Shown one piece after another: positions 52,998-61,930 of a stretch of DNA of 64,000 bases. Every line of letters starts with the position of its first letter. Position 1 is the first letter of the stretch. The notes under the pieces were generated by a model. That model did no database searches, had not been told where the DNA came from, and saw only the letters and a list, made by a program, of their open reading frames with translations. Origin of the DNA: CAHJXG01 sp963850595 (GTDB lineage: Bacteria; Pseudomonadota; Alphaproteobacteria; Acetobacterales; Acetobacteraceae); assembly GCA_963850595.1 (NCBI GenBank), contig CAWKLS010000005.1, positions 186,001-250,000 on the forward strand, given 5' to 3'. The translations under genes and the position numbers were made by a program.

Positions 52998-54446
52998 ATG
53001 GTCAGCTATGTGTTTGAGGGTCCGAAATGGCGTTCTGGACCGATTACCTGGAGTTTCGCTGACTCAACCTACTCGACGGACCAGACAAATTATCCATTCA
53101 GCAGTTCAATAACCTCCGCAACCTACCAGGCCACGGTAGAACAAGCCATCCAGAAGTGGGCAAGCGTCTCCGGCCTGGTGTTTCAGCAGGTTCCTGACAC
53201 CGCAGTTCCAAGCGACCCCGCTGATATTCGCATCGGCTTTGGGAAGTTCGGCGTAATCTCCCCGGGCAAGATTGGCACCATCGGATACACAAACTATTCG
53301 TTCGGTCTGGCTAGCCAGAACTTCAACCCAGACATTGTAGTTCGAGTGGAAGATCCGAGTGAAACTCCGTTGGTCCCGACAAGTGGGGGACTGGCCTACG
53401 GTGGAATTGGGGCCGCGACTTTCTATCAAGTTATCTTACATGAACTTGGTCATGCTATAGGCATGGATCACTCGTCCAGTCCTATCGACGTGATGTCTCC
53501 AGTATTAACTCAGCAGAACCTCGATCTCAGCGCATCCGACATCTTCGGCATCCGGGCACTCTATCCGCAGCCGTCCATTCAGCTGCATGGTGTGCATACC
53601 GACTACATCATCGCCCAAGTCTCGGGGGGACAGGCCTATATCCAGGACACCAAGCCCAGCCGCGACGGCAACCAGACGCTGGCCAAGCTCGATCAAATCA
53701 GCTTTGCCGATGGGGTGGGCCTGTTCGACCCGAGCGGCACGGCAGAGGACGTCGCCCGCCTCTATCAAGGCGCGTTCGGGCGTGCCCCGGATTTTCAAGG
53801 GCTGGACGGCAATACCGCCCTGGTGACCACCAACACCCTTAGCCTTGCAGCGCTCGCGGCAAGCTTCACGACATCGCCGGAGTTCATCGCGCGTTACGGC
53901 CAGACCGACACTGACGGCTTCGCGCGGCAACTCTACCTGAACGTCCTGCATCGCAATCCGGACGCCGCTGGCGAGCAGCTTTGGGTCAACTACACCAACG
54001 CGACCTCCCGTGGCGCCGCCCTCCTGGCATTTTCGGACAGCCGTGAGAATCATCAGCAGACGCTGCCGACCGCCGGCAGCCGGACCGACGCCGAGGCCAC
54101 CCGGCTCTACCAAGCCGCATTCAACCGCAGCCCAGACGCCGCCGGGCTGGCGTTGTGGTCAGGTCAGCTCAGCCAGGGCGTCGCGGTGGATCAGGTGGCG
54201 CAGGGGTTCGTTGGCTCCGCCGAGTTCGCCGCCACCTATGGTACCCTCGACGCGAACGCGTTCGTGACCCAGCTCTTTGCGAACGTCCTGCATCGCGCCC
54301 CCGATGCATCGGGATTGCAGGGCTGGCTGAGTGCTCTGGCGAGCGGCAGCAGCCGCGCGCACGTCATGGCCGGGTTCGCCGACAGCAACGAGAACCGCAT
54401 CGCGACCGCAGGCGCCACCCACGACGCCTGGGTCTATGTCGGCTGA
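52998..54446 (+). CDS. Matrixin-like zinc metalloprotease with DUF4214 repeats
   Basis: A 482-residue secreted-type protein. Residues 1-190 are a matrixin/M10-like protease: HELGHAIGMDH at 148-158 is the complete HExxHxxGxxH zinc site and DVMSPVL the Met-turn. Residues 240-475 contain three DUF4214-like units, each with an LY/LF...RxPDxxGL pattern (LYQGAFGRAPDFQGL, LYQAAFNRSPDAAGL, LFANVLHRAPDASGL). There is no N-terminal signal, so type I secretion through a C-terminal signal is plausible. The DNA of the protease half is clearly lower in GC than the repeat half, suggesting a chimera. Confidence 0.85.
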   Translation: MVSYVFEGPKWRSGPITWSFADSTYSTDQTNYPFSSSITSATYQATVEQAIQKWASVSGLVFQQVPDTAVPSDPADIRIGFGKFGVISPGKIGTIGYTNYSFGLASQNFNPDIVVRVEDPSETPLVPTSGGLAYGGIGAATFYQVILHELGHAIGMDHSSSPIDVMSPVLTQQNLDLSASDIFGIRALYPQPSIQLHGVHTDYIIAQVSGGQAYIQDTKPSRDGNQTLAKLDQISFADGVGLFDPSGTAEDVARLYQGAFGRAPDFQGLDGNTALVTTNTLSLAALAASFTTSPEFIARYGQTDTDGFARQLYLNVLHRNPDAAGEQLWVNYTNATSRGAALLAFSDSRENHQQTLPTAGSRTDAEATRLYQAAFNRSPDAAGLALWSGQLSQGVAVDQVAQGFVGSAEFAATYGTLDANAFVTQLFANVLHRAPDASGLQGWLSALASGSSRAHVMAGFADSNENRIATAGATHDAWVYVG

Positions 54447-55175
54447 TTACACAGTAAGCGTTCCAGCCTTCGCCTGGTCGTAACGCTTCGCGACCACGTC
54501 CCAATCCACCACGTTCCACCAGGCTGCCAGGTAGTCCGCCCGGCGGTTCTGGTATTTGAGGTAATAAGCGTGCTCCCACACATCATTGCCCAGCAGGACC
54601 CGGCCGCCCTCCATCAATGGCGTGTCCTGGTTCGGCCGGGCGGCCAGGCCCAGCTTGCCGGTCGGCTCCACGGTCACGAACACCCAGCCTGAGCCGAATT
54701 GGCCCAGGCCCATGCGGCTGAACGTCGCGCGCATCGCCTCCATGCCGCCCAGGTCGCGGTCGATGGCGGCCAACAGCTCTCCGGTCGGCGTGCCGCCCTT
54801 GCCGCCCATGACCTGCCAGAACATGCTGTGGTTGGCGTGCCCGCCGCCGTTGTTGCGAACCGTGGTGCGCACCGTATCCGGCAGCTCCGCAAGCTTGGCC
54901 AGCAGCATATGGACCGGCATGGCGCCCAGGGCTGCGTTGTCCTTCGCCGCGTTATTGAGCGCCGTCACGTACGCCGCGTGATGCCGGTCGTGATGGAGCA
55001 GCATCGTCGGCGCGTCGATATGCGGCTCGTTCGCCTCCGGTGCATAGGGCAGCGGCGGTAGGGTAAATGGAGCCGGCGCTATGTTGGATGCCGCCTGGGC
55101 GAAGGCGCGGGGCGTGGCTGCCAAGGCGGCGACGCCGGCGGCCAGGCCCAGGACGGCACGGCGTGTTGAAATCAT
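54447..55175 (-). CDS. Tat-exported Fe/Mn superoxide dismutase
   Basis: A 242-residue superoxide dismutase that removes superoxide outside the cytoplasm. The twin-arginine signal STRRAVLGLAAGVAALAATP ends before AFAQA. The catalytic domain has metal ligands in HHDRHHAAYV, NHSMFWQV, and the DVWEHAYYLKYQNRR signature. GMGxxG-type discrimination between Fe and Mn cannot be made safely. Most bacterial Fe/Mn SODs are cytosolic; an exported one protects the periplasm. Its start overlaps the yejF stop (ATGA), so it ends the yejABEF transcript. Its stop directly abuts the convergent matrixin stop. Confidence 0.93.
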   Translation of the reverse strand: MISTRRAVLGLAAGVAALAATPRAFAQAASNIAPAPFTLPPLPYAPEANEPHIDAPTMLLHHDRHHAAYVTALNNAAKDNAALGAMPVHMLLAKLAELPDTVRTTVRNNGGGHANHSMFWQVMGGKGGTPTGELLAAIDRDLGGMEAMRATFSRMGLGQFGSGWVFVTVEPTGKLGLAARPNQDTPLMEGGRVLLGNDVWEHAYYLKYQNRRADYLAAWWNVVDWDVVAKRYDQAKAGTLTV

Positions 55176-56767
55176 CGAGCGTCTTCCGTTTCTGAAATTT
55201 CGCGGGTGGGCGCGTGGAACGCCGCCGCCATGAGGGCGATGGTATAAGGATCGCGCGGGTGGGCGAACAGTTTGTCCGCCGCGCCCTCCTCGACCACCCG
55301 GCCGGCACGCAGCACCACGACCCGGTGCGCTAAGGCACGCACAACGGCCAAATCGTGGCTGATGAATAGGTAAGCGAGGCCATGCCGCGCCTGCAGGGTC
55401 CGCAGCAGGTCCACGATCTGGGCCTGAACCGAGCGGTCAAGCGCGCTGGTCGGCTCGTCCAGCACCATGAGGCGCGGGGTCAGCACGATGGCACGCGCGA
55501 TCGCCACGCGCTGCCGTTGGCCGCCGCTGAACTCGTGCGGGTAGCGCCCGGCCGCGTCGGCGGGCAGCCCGACCTCCTGCAAGGCGGCCGCGACCCGCGC
55601 CGTACGCTCACGCAGGCCCAGCCGGGGCTCGTGCACGCGCAGGCCCTCGGCCACGATCTCACCCATGCTCATGCGCGGCGACAGGCTGCCATAGGGATCC
55701 TGGAACACGATCTGCATCGACCGGCGCAGCGGGCGCAGCCGGGATTGCGGCATCGCCGAGATGTCCTGCCCAGCGAACACCACCCGCCCAGTCGCCGCCT
55801 GCATGCGCAGCAACGCCAGCCCAATGGTGCTTTTGCCGGAGCCGCTCTCACCCACCAGGCCCAGCGTCTCGCCCTCGCGGATCGCGAGGCTCACCCCATC
55901 GACCGCGCGCACCTCGCCCACCACCCGGCGCAGCAGTCCGCGGCGGACCGGGAACACCACGCTGAGGTTACGCGCCTCGGCGACGATGGAGGCGGAACTG
56001 GGCACCGTGCCGGGCTGACCGCTGGGTTCGGCGGCGATCAGCATGCGGGTGTAGGGATGCTTGGGCGCGCGGAACACGTCCTCCACCCGCCCGGCCTCGA
56101 CGATGCGGCCGTCCTTCATCACGCAGACGCGGTCGGCGACCCGGCGCACCACGTTCAGGTCGTGGCTGATCAGCAGCATCGCCAACCCGCGCGCCGCCTT
56201 CTCCCGCGCCAGCAGGTCCAGGATGCCGGCCTGGATCGTCACATCCAGCGCCGTCGTCGGCTCGTCGGCAATCAGCAGCTTCGGGTTGTTCGCCAGCGCC
56301 ATGGCGATCATCACCCGCTGCCGCTGGCCGCCGCTGAGCTGATGCGGAAACGCCTCCAGCCGGTCCTCGGCGTTGGGGAAGCCGACGCGCAGCAATAATC
56401 CAGCGACGGTGCCGCGGGCGGGCTTCCGGCCATGCAGCGCCAATGCTTCCGCCACTTGACGACCAACGCTGTGCAGCGGGTTCAGGCTGGTCATCGGCTC
56501 CTGGAACACGATCCCGGCGGTGTCGCCCCGCGCGGCCTGCAGCGTAGCCTCCGACGCGTCGAGCATGGATTTGCCGTCGAGCGTGACCTGGCCGCTGCAG
56601 GCCGCACCGGATGGCAGCAGCCGCAGGATGGACAGCGCGGTCAGCGACTTGCCGGACCCGCTCTCGCCGACCAGCGCCAGGGTCTCGCCCTGTTCAAGCG
56701 TGAAGCTCACGTCGTCCACTACCCGTCGCGGACCGAAATCGACCGAAAGATTTTTTACGACCAGCAT
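55172..56767 (-). CDS. yejF: Oligopeptide-type ABC transporter, fused ATP-binding protein
   Basis: A 531-residue protein with two ABC ATPase domains, as in YejF, energising uptake of oligopeptides or microcin-like compounds. The first domain has ALVGESGSGKSLTALSIL, LSGGQRQRVMIAMALAN and LLIADEPTTALDVT. The second has LGLVGESGSGKSTIGLALL, FSGGQRQRVAIARAIVL and MVLDEPTSALDRSVQ. Each is followed by an oligopeptide-binding C-terminal segment (APKHPYTRMLI; HPRDPYTIALM). It follows yejE by 13 bases and is coupled to the SOD gene. Confidence 0.94.
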   Translation of the reverse strand: MLVVKNLSVDFGPRRVVDDVSFTLEQGETLALVGESGSGKSLTALSILRLLPSGAACSGQVTLDGKSMLDASEATLQAARGDTAGIVFQEPMTSLNPLHSVGRQVAEALALHGRKPARGTVAGLLLRVGFPNAEDRLEAFPHQLSGGQRQRVMIAMALANNPKLLIADEPTTALDVTIQAGILDLLAREKAARGLAMLLISHDLNVVRRVADRVCVMKDGRIVEAGRVEDVFRAPKHPYTRMLIAAEPSGQPGTVPSSASIVAEARNLSVVFPVRRGLLRRVVGEVRAVDGVSLAIREGETLGLVGESGSGKSTIGLALLRMQAATGRVVFAGQDISAMPQSRLRPLRRSMQIVFQDPYGSLSPRMSMGEIVAEGLRVHEPRLGLRERTARVAAALQEVGLPADAAGRYPHEFSGGQRQRVAIARAIVLTPRLMVLDEPTSALDRSVQAQIVDLLRTLQARHGLAYLFISHDLAVVRALAHRVVVLRAGRVVEEGAADKLFAHPRDPYTIALMAAAFHAPTREISETEDAR

Positions 56768-56780
56768 ATCAAGCTCGGCG

Positions 56781-57800
56781 TCACGGCTGCTTGCGCGGAT
56801 CGAAGGCGTCGCGCACCGCCTCGCCGATGAAGATCAGCAACGTCAGCACGCCGCCGAGCACGACGAAGGCGGTCATGCCGAGCCACGGCGCCTGCAGGTT
56901 GTTCTTTCCTTGCGCCACCAGCTCGCCCAGCGAAGGCGAACCGGGCGGCAGGCCAAAACCGAGGAAATCCAGGCTCGCCAGCACGGTGACCGAGCCGGAC
57001 AGCGTGAACGGCAGGAAGCTGAGCGTCGCCACCAGGGCGTTCGGCAGGATATGGCGCCCCATGATGGCGGCGTTGGAGACCCCCAACGCCTGCGCCGCGC
57101 GGACATAGTCGAGGTTGCGCCCGCGCAGGAACTCCGCCCGCACCACGCCGGTCAGCGCCATCCAGGAGAACAGCAGCAGGAAGACCAGCAGGGTCCAGAA
57201 GGTCGGGGTGACGATGCTGCCCAGGATGATCAGCAGATAGAGCTGCGGCATGCCGGCCCAGACCTCGATAAACCGCTGGAACAGCAAGTCGGTGAGGCCG
57301 CCGTAGAAGCCCTGGACCGCCCCGGCAGCGATGCCGACGACCGAGGAGATGATGGTCAGCGTGAAGCCGAACAGCACCGACAGGCGGAAGCCGTAGATGA
57401 CGCGGGCCAGCACGTCGCGCGCCTGGTCGTCGGTGCCCAGCAGGTTGCGTAAGGAGGGAGACGCCGGGGCAGGGGTGGGAAGGTCCTTGACGATGGTGTC
57501 GTAGCGGAACGGGATAGCGGGCCAGAGCATCCAGCCATGCGCGTTGATGGCGGCGGCGAGCTGTGGGTCGGTGTAGTCGGCCTCGGTCGGCAGGAAGTCG
57601 GCTCCGAAGGTGTCCTCGCTGTAGTCGCGGAGGACCGGCATGTAGAACCGGTCCTCGAAGCGGATCAGCAGCGGGCGGTCGTTGGATATCAACTCGGCGA
57701 ACAGGCACAGCAAGAACAGAGTGGTGAAGATCGCGAGCGACCAGGCGCCGCGGCGATGCGCGCGGAAGATGGCGAGGCGGCGCTGGGTGATCGGCGTCAA
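56781..57800 (-). CDS. yejE: Peptide ABC transporter permease YejE
   Basis: A 339-residue permease of the OppC/YejE type. The first helix (GAWSLAIFTTLFLLCLFAEL) is followed by the long YejE-specific periplasmic segment with RFYMPVLRDYSEDTFGADFLPTE and then LGTDDQARDVLARVIYGFRLS. The cytoplasmic EAA loop is RAAQALGVSNAAIMGRHILP. The start overlaps the yejB stop by 4 bases. With YejB it forms the membrane channel. Confidence 0.94.
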   Translation of the reverse strand: MTPITQRRLAIFRAHRRGAWSLAIFTTLFLLCLFAELISNDRPLLIRFEDRFYMPVLRDYSEDTFGADFLPTEADYTDPQLAAAINAHGWMLWPAIPFRYDTIVKDLPTPAPASPSLRNLLGTDDQARDVLARVIYGFRLSVLFGFTLTIISSVVGIAAGAVQGFYGGLTDLLFQRFIEVWAGMPQLYLLIILGSIVTPTFWTLLVFLLLFSWMALTGVVRAEFLRGRNLDYVRAAQALGVSNAAIMGRHILPNALVATLSFLPFTLSGSVTVLASLDFLGFGLPPGSPSLGELVAQGKNNLQAPWLGMTAFVVLGGVLTLLIFIGEAVRDAFDPRKQP

Positions 57801-58858
57801 CTGCGCGCCTCGAAGTCGATGCGGGGATCGACGACGGTGTACATCAGGTCGCCCACGACCTGCAGCACCAGGCCGAATAGGGTGAAGATGTACAGCGTGC
57901 CGAACATGACGGGGTAGTCGCGGCGGATTGCACTCTCGAAGCCCAATAGGCCCAGGCCGTCCAGTGAGAAGACGATCTCGACCAGCAGCGCCGAGCTGAA
58001 TAGGATGCCGATGAACGCGGCGGGGAAGCCGGCGACGATCAGCAGCATGGCGTTGCGGAACACATGGCCGTACAGCACGCGCTGCTCGCCGGCGCCCTTA
58101 GCCCGGGCGGTCACGACGTACTGCTTGCGGATCTCATCGAGGAAGCAGTTTTTCGTCAGGATCGTCAGCCCGGCGAACCCGCCGGCGACCAGCGCCACCG
58201 TCGGCAGCACCATGTGCCAGGCATAGTCGGCGATGCGCGCGGGCCAGGACCACTCGGACGACCCGGCGCTGGTCAGGCCGCGTAACGGGAAGACTTGCAG
58301 GAAGCTGCCGCCGGCGAACAGCACGACGAGCAGGATGGCGAACAGGAAGCCGGGGACTGCGTAGCCCACCAGCACCACGGCGCTGCTCGCGACGTCGAAA
58401 CGGCTGCCGTCGCGCACGGCCTTTTTGATGCCGAGCGGGATGCTGACTAAATAGATCAGCAGGGTGGACCACAGGCCGAGCGAGATGCTGACCGGCATTT
58501 TTTGTAAAATCAGCGCCACCACCGTCTGGTCGCGGAAGAAGCTGCGGCCGAAGTCGAAGGTCAGGTAGTCGCGCAGCATGGTGATGAAGCGCTCGCTGGC
58601 CGGCTTGTCGAAGCCGAACTGGCGTTTCAGTTCCTCGATCTGCTTGGCATCCAGGCCGCGGGCGCCGCGATAGGCGCCGCTGTCGCTAGTGGCGCCGGTG
58701 ATGCGGGCCGTCGCCTCGGTGCCGCGGCCGCGGGTCTCGGCGATGGCCTGCTCGACCGGACCGCCGGGCGCAAACTGCACGACGGCGAAGTTGATGGCGA
58801 TGATGCCCAGCAGCGTGGGGATCAGCAGCAGCAGCCGGCGCAGCAGGTAATTGGCCAA
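57797..58858 (-). CDS. yejB: Peptide ABC transporter permease YejB
   Basis: A 353-residue permease of the OppB/YejB type. YLLRRLLLLIPTLLGIIAINFAVVQFAPGGPVEQ is the standard first helix. The YejB-type insertion lies before FGFDKPASERFITMLRDYLTFDFGRSFF. The EAA loop is ARAKGAGEQRVLYGHVFRNAML. It follows yejA by 15 bases and is coupled to yejE. Confidence 0.94.
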   Translation of the reverse strand: MANYLLRRLLLLIPTLLGIIAINFAVVQFAPGGPVEQAIAETRGRGTEATARITGATSDSGAYRGARGLDAKQIEELKRQFGFDKPASERFITMLRDYLTFDFGRSFFRDQTVVALILQKMPVSISLGLWSTLLIYLVSIPLGIKKAVRDGSRFDVASSAVVLVGYAVPGFLFAILLVVLFAGGSFLQVFPLRGLTSAGSSEWSWPARIADYAWHMVLPTVALVAGGFAGLTILTKNCFLDEIRKQYVVTARAKGAGEQRVLYGHVFRNAMLLIVAGFPAAFIGILFSSALLVEIVFSLDGLGLLGFESAIRRDYPVMFGTLYIFTLFGLVLQVVGDLMYTVVDPRIDFEARS

Positions 58859-58873
58859 AATTAGTTGCCCAAG

Positions 58874-60739
58874 CTAATTAACTGCCTTACGCGCCGTGTC
58901 GGCTTTGGCGGACAGGTTCGGGTCGATCCACCAGCTATCCATCACGAAGCCGTCGCGCACCGGCTGCGTCGGGCGGCCGAAGCGGTTCCAGGTGGCGACG
59001 TTGAATTTCTCATTGTGCCAGTTCGGCACCATATACCAGCCGCGCAGCAGCACGCGGTCCAGCGCCCGCCCGGCGGTGGCGAGCGTGGCGCGGTCTTGCG
59101 CCGCCACGATCTGCTCGATCAGGGCATCGACCGCCGGGTCGCAGACGCCGGCAAGGTTGCCGCCGCCCGGCGTCTTGGCGCCGATGCAGGAAAAATCGTC
59201 CCGGAGCTCGTTGCCCGGCAGGTCCGACCCGGGATAGATGATCGTCGTCATGTCGAAATCGAAGTCGTCCGTCAGCCGCTCATATTGCGCGACATCGACG
59301 GTGCGGATCCCGACCTCGATGCCCAGACGCTGCAGCCACTGCTGATACGGCAGCGCCACCCGCTCCAGCGTGGGGTCGTGCAGCAAAATAGTGAACGCCA
59401 TCGGCTTGCCGGCGCCGTCCACCAGCTTGCGGTCGCGAATGGTCCAGCCAGCCTCCTTCAGCAGCGCCAAAGCGCGGCGCAGCCCCTCCCGGTTATTGCC
59501 GGACCCGTCGGTCGTGGCCAAGCGGAACGGCTCGGTGAACAAATCCGGCGGCAGCTTGTCCCGGTATGGCGCCAGCAATGCCTGCTCGGCGGCGTCCGGC
59601 AGGTCCTTGGCCTCCTGGGCGGTGTTGCCGAAGTAGCTATGGGTGCGGACATAGGTGCTGAAGAACAGGTTCTTGTTCATCCATTCAAAATCGAACACCT
59701 GGCCAATCGCCTCACGCACGCGGGGGTCGGCGAACATCGGGCGCCTCGTGTTCATGATGAAGCCCTGGATGCCGACCGGCAGGCGGTGCTCGATCTCGTC
59801 GCGGCGCACCAGGCCGTCACGCACCGCAGGGAAATCGTAGCCGGTCGCCCATTCCTTCGAGATGTTCTCCTGCCGGTAGTCGATCTGCCCGGCCTTGAAC
59901 GCCTGCATCGCGATGGTCGGGTCGCGGAAATACTCGATCCGCACCCGGTCGAAGTTGTGGAAGCCGCGCCCGGTCGGCCGGTCCCGCGCCCACCAGTTGG
60001 GATCGCGCACGTAGGTCACGCTGCGGCCGAGCTCGAACTTCTCCACGCGGTAGGGGCCGCTGCCCAGCGGCGGCTCGGTCAGCGGCTTGGTGAAGTCGCG
60101 GGTGGACCACCACTTCTCCGACAGCACGGGCAGGCCGCCGACCGACAGCGGCAGCTCGCGGTTCTGGTTCGACTTGAAGTGGAACACAACCCTGCGCTCA
60201 CTCTCGGCCACCGCGTCCTGCACATCGGCATAAGCGACGCGGACCGAGGGGCGCCCTTTTTCCATCAGCGTCTTGAACGTCCAGGCGACGTCGGCGGCGG
60301 TGACGGGCGTGCCGTCGGCGAAGCGCGCCTCGGGCCGCAGCTCGAAAGCCACCCACATGCGGTCGGGGGCGAGCTCGATCGTCTCGGCGAGGTGGCCGTA
60401 GCCGGTCGCGACCTCGTCCGCCGAGCCGACCAGCAGGCTCTCCCACACGTGGCCGCCCGCCGACCCGGCGGCGGTGCCGCCGACGCCGGGCTGCCAGGAC
60501 GCGCCGGTGCCGATCGCCGCGTTGCCGCGCAGGATATACGGATTGAAGCCGTCGAAGCTGCCGACCATCGCGAACACCGCCTCGCCGCCTTTCGGCGCCG
60601 ATGTGTTCACGTAGGGAAAGTTGGGAAAGTCCGCTGGCAAAGCGGGAGTGCCGAGGATGGTGAGGGCGTGGCTGCGCGTCACCTGCGCTTGCGCGGGCAC
60701 AGCGAACAGCAGCAGCAGGAGCAGCAGGCAGCGCAGCAT
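58874..60739 (-). CDS. yejA: Peptide ABC transporter substrate-binding protein YejA
   Basis: A 621-residue periplasmic binding protein of the SBP_bac_5 family. The signal peptide LLLLLLFAVPAQA ends at residue 19. HALTILGTPALPADFPNFPYVNTSAPKGG is the YejA-type beginning, and PYILRGNAAIG and GMxxYGHLAETIEL-like text (TGYGHLAETIELAPD) follow. FRDPTIAMQAFKAGQIDYRQEN and SWWIDPNLSAKADTARKAVN mark the later lobes. First gene of yejA-yejB-yejE-yejF-sod. The system takes up oligopeptides; substrate range here is not known. Confidence 0.94.
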   Translation of the reverse strand: MLRCLLLLLLLFAVPAQAQVTRSHALTILGTPALPADFPNFPYVNTSAPKGGEAVFAMVGSFDGFNPYILRGNAAIGTGASWQPGVGGTAAGSAGGHVWESLLVGSADEVATGYGHLAETIELAPDRMWVAFELRPEARFADGTPVTAADVAWTFKTLMEKGRPSVRVAYADVQDAVAESERRVVFHFKSNQNRELPLSVGGLPVLSEKWWSTRDFTKPLTEPPLGSGPYRVEKFELGRSVTYVRDPNWWARDRPTGRGFHNFDRVRIEYFRDPTIAMQAFKAGQIDYRQENISKEWATGYDFPAVRDGLVRRDEIEHRLPVGIQGFIMNTRRPMFADPRVREAIGQVFDFEWMNKNLFFSTYVRTHSYFGNTAQEAKDLPDAAEQALLAPYRDKLPPDLFTEPFRLATTDGSGNNREGLRRALALLKEAGWTIRDRKLVDGAGKPMAFTILLHDPTLERVALPYQQWLQRLGIEVGIRTVDVAQYERLTDDFDFDMTTIIYPGSDLPGNELRDDFSCIGAKTPGGGNLAGVCDPAVDALIEQIVAAQDRATLATAGRALDRVLLRGWYMVPNWHNEKFNVATWNRFGRPTQPVRDGFVMDSWWIDPNLSAKADTARKAVN

Positions 60740-60789
60740 CGGGGCCTCCGTGATCGGTCAGGCCATAGCAGGGGGCGGCGCGGCCTGCG

Positions 60790-61560
60790 TCAAGCGGCCA
60801 GCAGCGTCAAGGCGGGGGCGAGCAGGGCCGGGTCGCCGACCGCGATTGTGCTGCCGTCGCCGTCGGGGTGCATGGGGCGGCCCAGCCAGTCGGTCACGCG
60901 GCCGCCGGCGCCCTCGATCACCGGGACCAGGGCGGCCCAGTCCCAAACCTTGAGGCCGCTCTCGGCGATGATGTCGATGCCGCCGAGGGCGAGCAGGCCA
61001 TAGGCGTAGCAGTCGCCGCCCCAGGAGGTGCGCCGGGTAGCGGCGGCGAGGCGACGCCAGGCGGTGGTCTGGCCTGGATTGAAAATCTCGGGGGCGGTGC
61101 AGGATAGTTCAGCCTGATCCAGGCTGGGGCAGGGCCGGCAGCCTGGCTGGCCGTGCGCGCCGCGGAACCGGGTCGGCTGCCCGGCCACGCCGATCCAACG
61201 CTCCCCGGTGATGGGCTGATCGATGACGCCCAAAATCGGGGTGTCGCCGTCCAGCAGCGCCACCAGGATGCCGAAGCTGGGGCGGCCGGTGATGAAGGCG
61301 CGGGTGCCGTCGATCGGGTCCAGCACCCAGCGCCGCCGCGCCGTCGGGCGGTCGAGGCCGAACTCCTCGCCCAGGATGCCATGCCCGGGAAAACGCTGCG
61401 ACAGCACGGCGCGCATGGCGAGTTCCGCCGTGCGGTCGGCGATGGTCACCGGGCTCGCGTCCAGCTTTAGGTCGGCGTCAACCCCTTGGCGGTAGAATGG
61501 CCGGATCGCGGCGGCGGCGACGTCGGCCGCTGCCTCCGCTGCCGCGATCAGGTCCTGCAT
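60790..61560 (-). CDS. hisN: Histidinol-phosphatase, inositol-monophosphatase type
   Basis: A 256-residue Mg-dependent phosphatase of the IMPase fold; alphaproteobacterial HisN dephosphorylates histidinol phosphate. Metal ligands are GEEFG (residues 65-69), LDPIDGTRAF (80-89) and WDWAALVPVIEGAGG near the end. SPVTIADRTAEL precedes them. The SWGGDCYAYGLLALGGIDI stretch is typical of HisN rather than SuhB. It lies 50 bases upstream of yejA in the same direction and is followed upstream by a small secreted-protein gene. Confidence 0.87.
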   Translation of the reverse strand: MQDLIAAAEAAADVAAAAIRPFYRQGVDADLKLDASPVTIADRTAELAMRAVLSQRFPGHGILGEEFGLDRPTARRRWVLDPIDGTRAFITGRPSFGILVALLDGDTPILGVIDQPITGERWIGVAGQPTRFRGAHGQPGCRPCPSLDQAELSCTAPEIFNPGQTTAWRRLAAATRRTSWGGDCYAYGLLALGGIDIIAESGLKVWDWAALVPVIEGAGGRVTDWLGRPMHPDGDGSTIAVGDPALLAPALTLLAA

Positions 61561-61567
61561 GACGTCT

Positions 61568-61823
61568 TTACTTGCTCTTCCCGCTTGGCCCCTGGCTGGT
61601 CGGGCCGCCGGTGGGTCCCTGTGGCTTGGTCACGCCGTTTTCGGTGGCGGTGGGCGCCGTCGGGCTGACCTCGCGGGCATTGGCCGGCTGCTGGCCCTGG
61701 TTCTGCACGGCTTGCGACTGGTTCTGCGATGTGGAGGGCTGGGTCATCTGTTGGTTTTGTGCCCAGGCCGAACTCGGCGACGAGCAGTGCGACGACAGAT
61801 GCGGCAATGAAAGCGTAACGCAT
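61568..61823 (-). pseudogene. Small secreted Gln/Asn/Pro-rich protein, frameshifted
   Basis: From the ATG at 61823 the frame reads MRYAFIAASVVALLV, a signal-peptide start, and then runs into unlikely text. In the adjoining frame the sequence continues SSAWAQNQQMTQPSTSQNQSQ and ends GPTSQGPSGKSK at 61568. Joined near 61775, a signal peptide cleaved after AWA and a 60-residue Gln/Ser/Pro-rich mature protein result. One indel explains the break; function unknown. It is immediately upstream of hisN. Confidence 0.55.
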
Positions 61824-61930
61824 AAAGCGAGTCCTCTAAAAAAGCCGGACGTTGCACCGGCGAGCCCGCCTACCTAATGTGCGCCGCACGCTATGCAAAC
61901 GCCCGCCCAGCATCAACCCCGCGCTATCGC

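Noticed and set aside
58865..61003. 712-residue plus-strand frame
   Set aside because: Antisense to yejA, which has a signal peptide and full family signatures.
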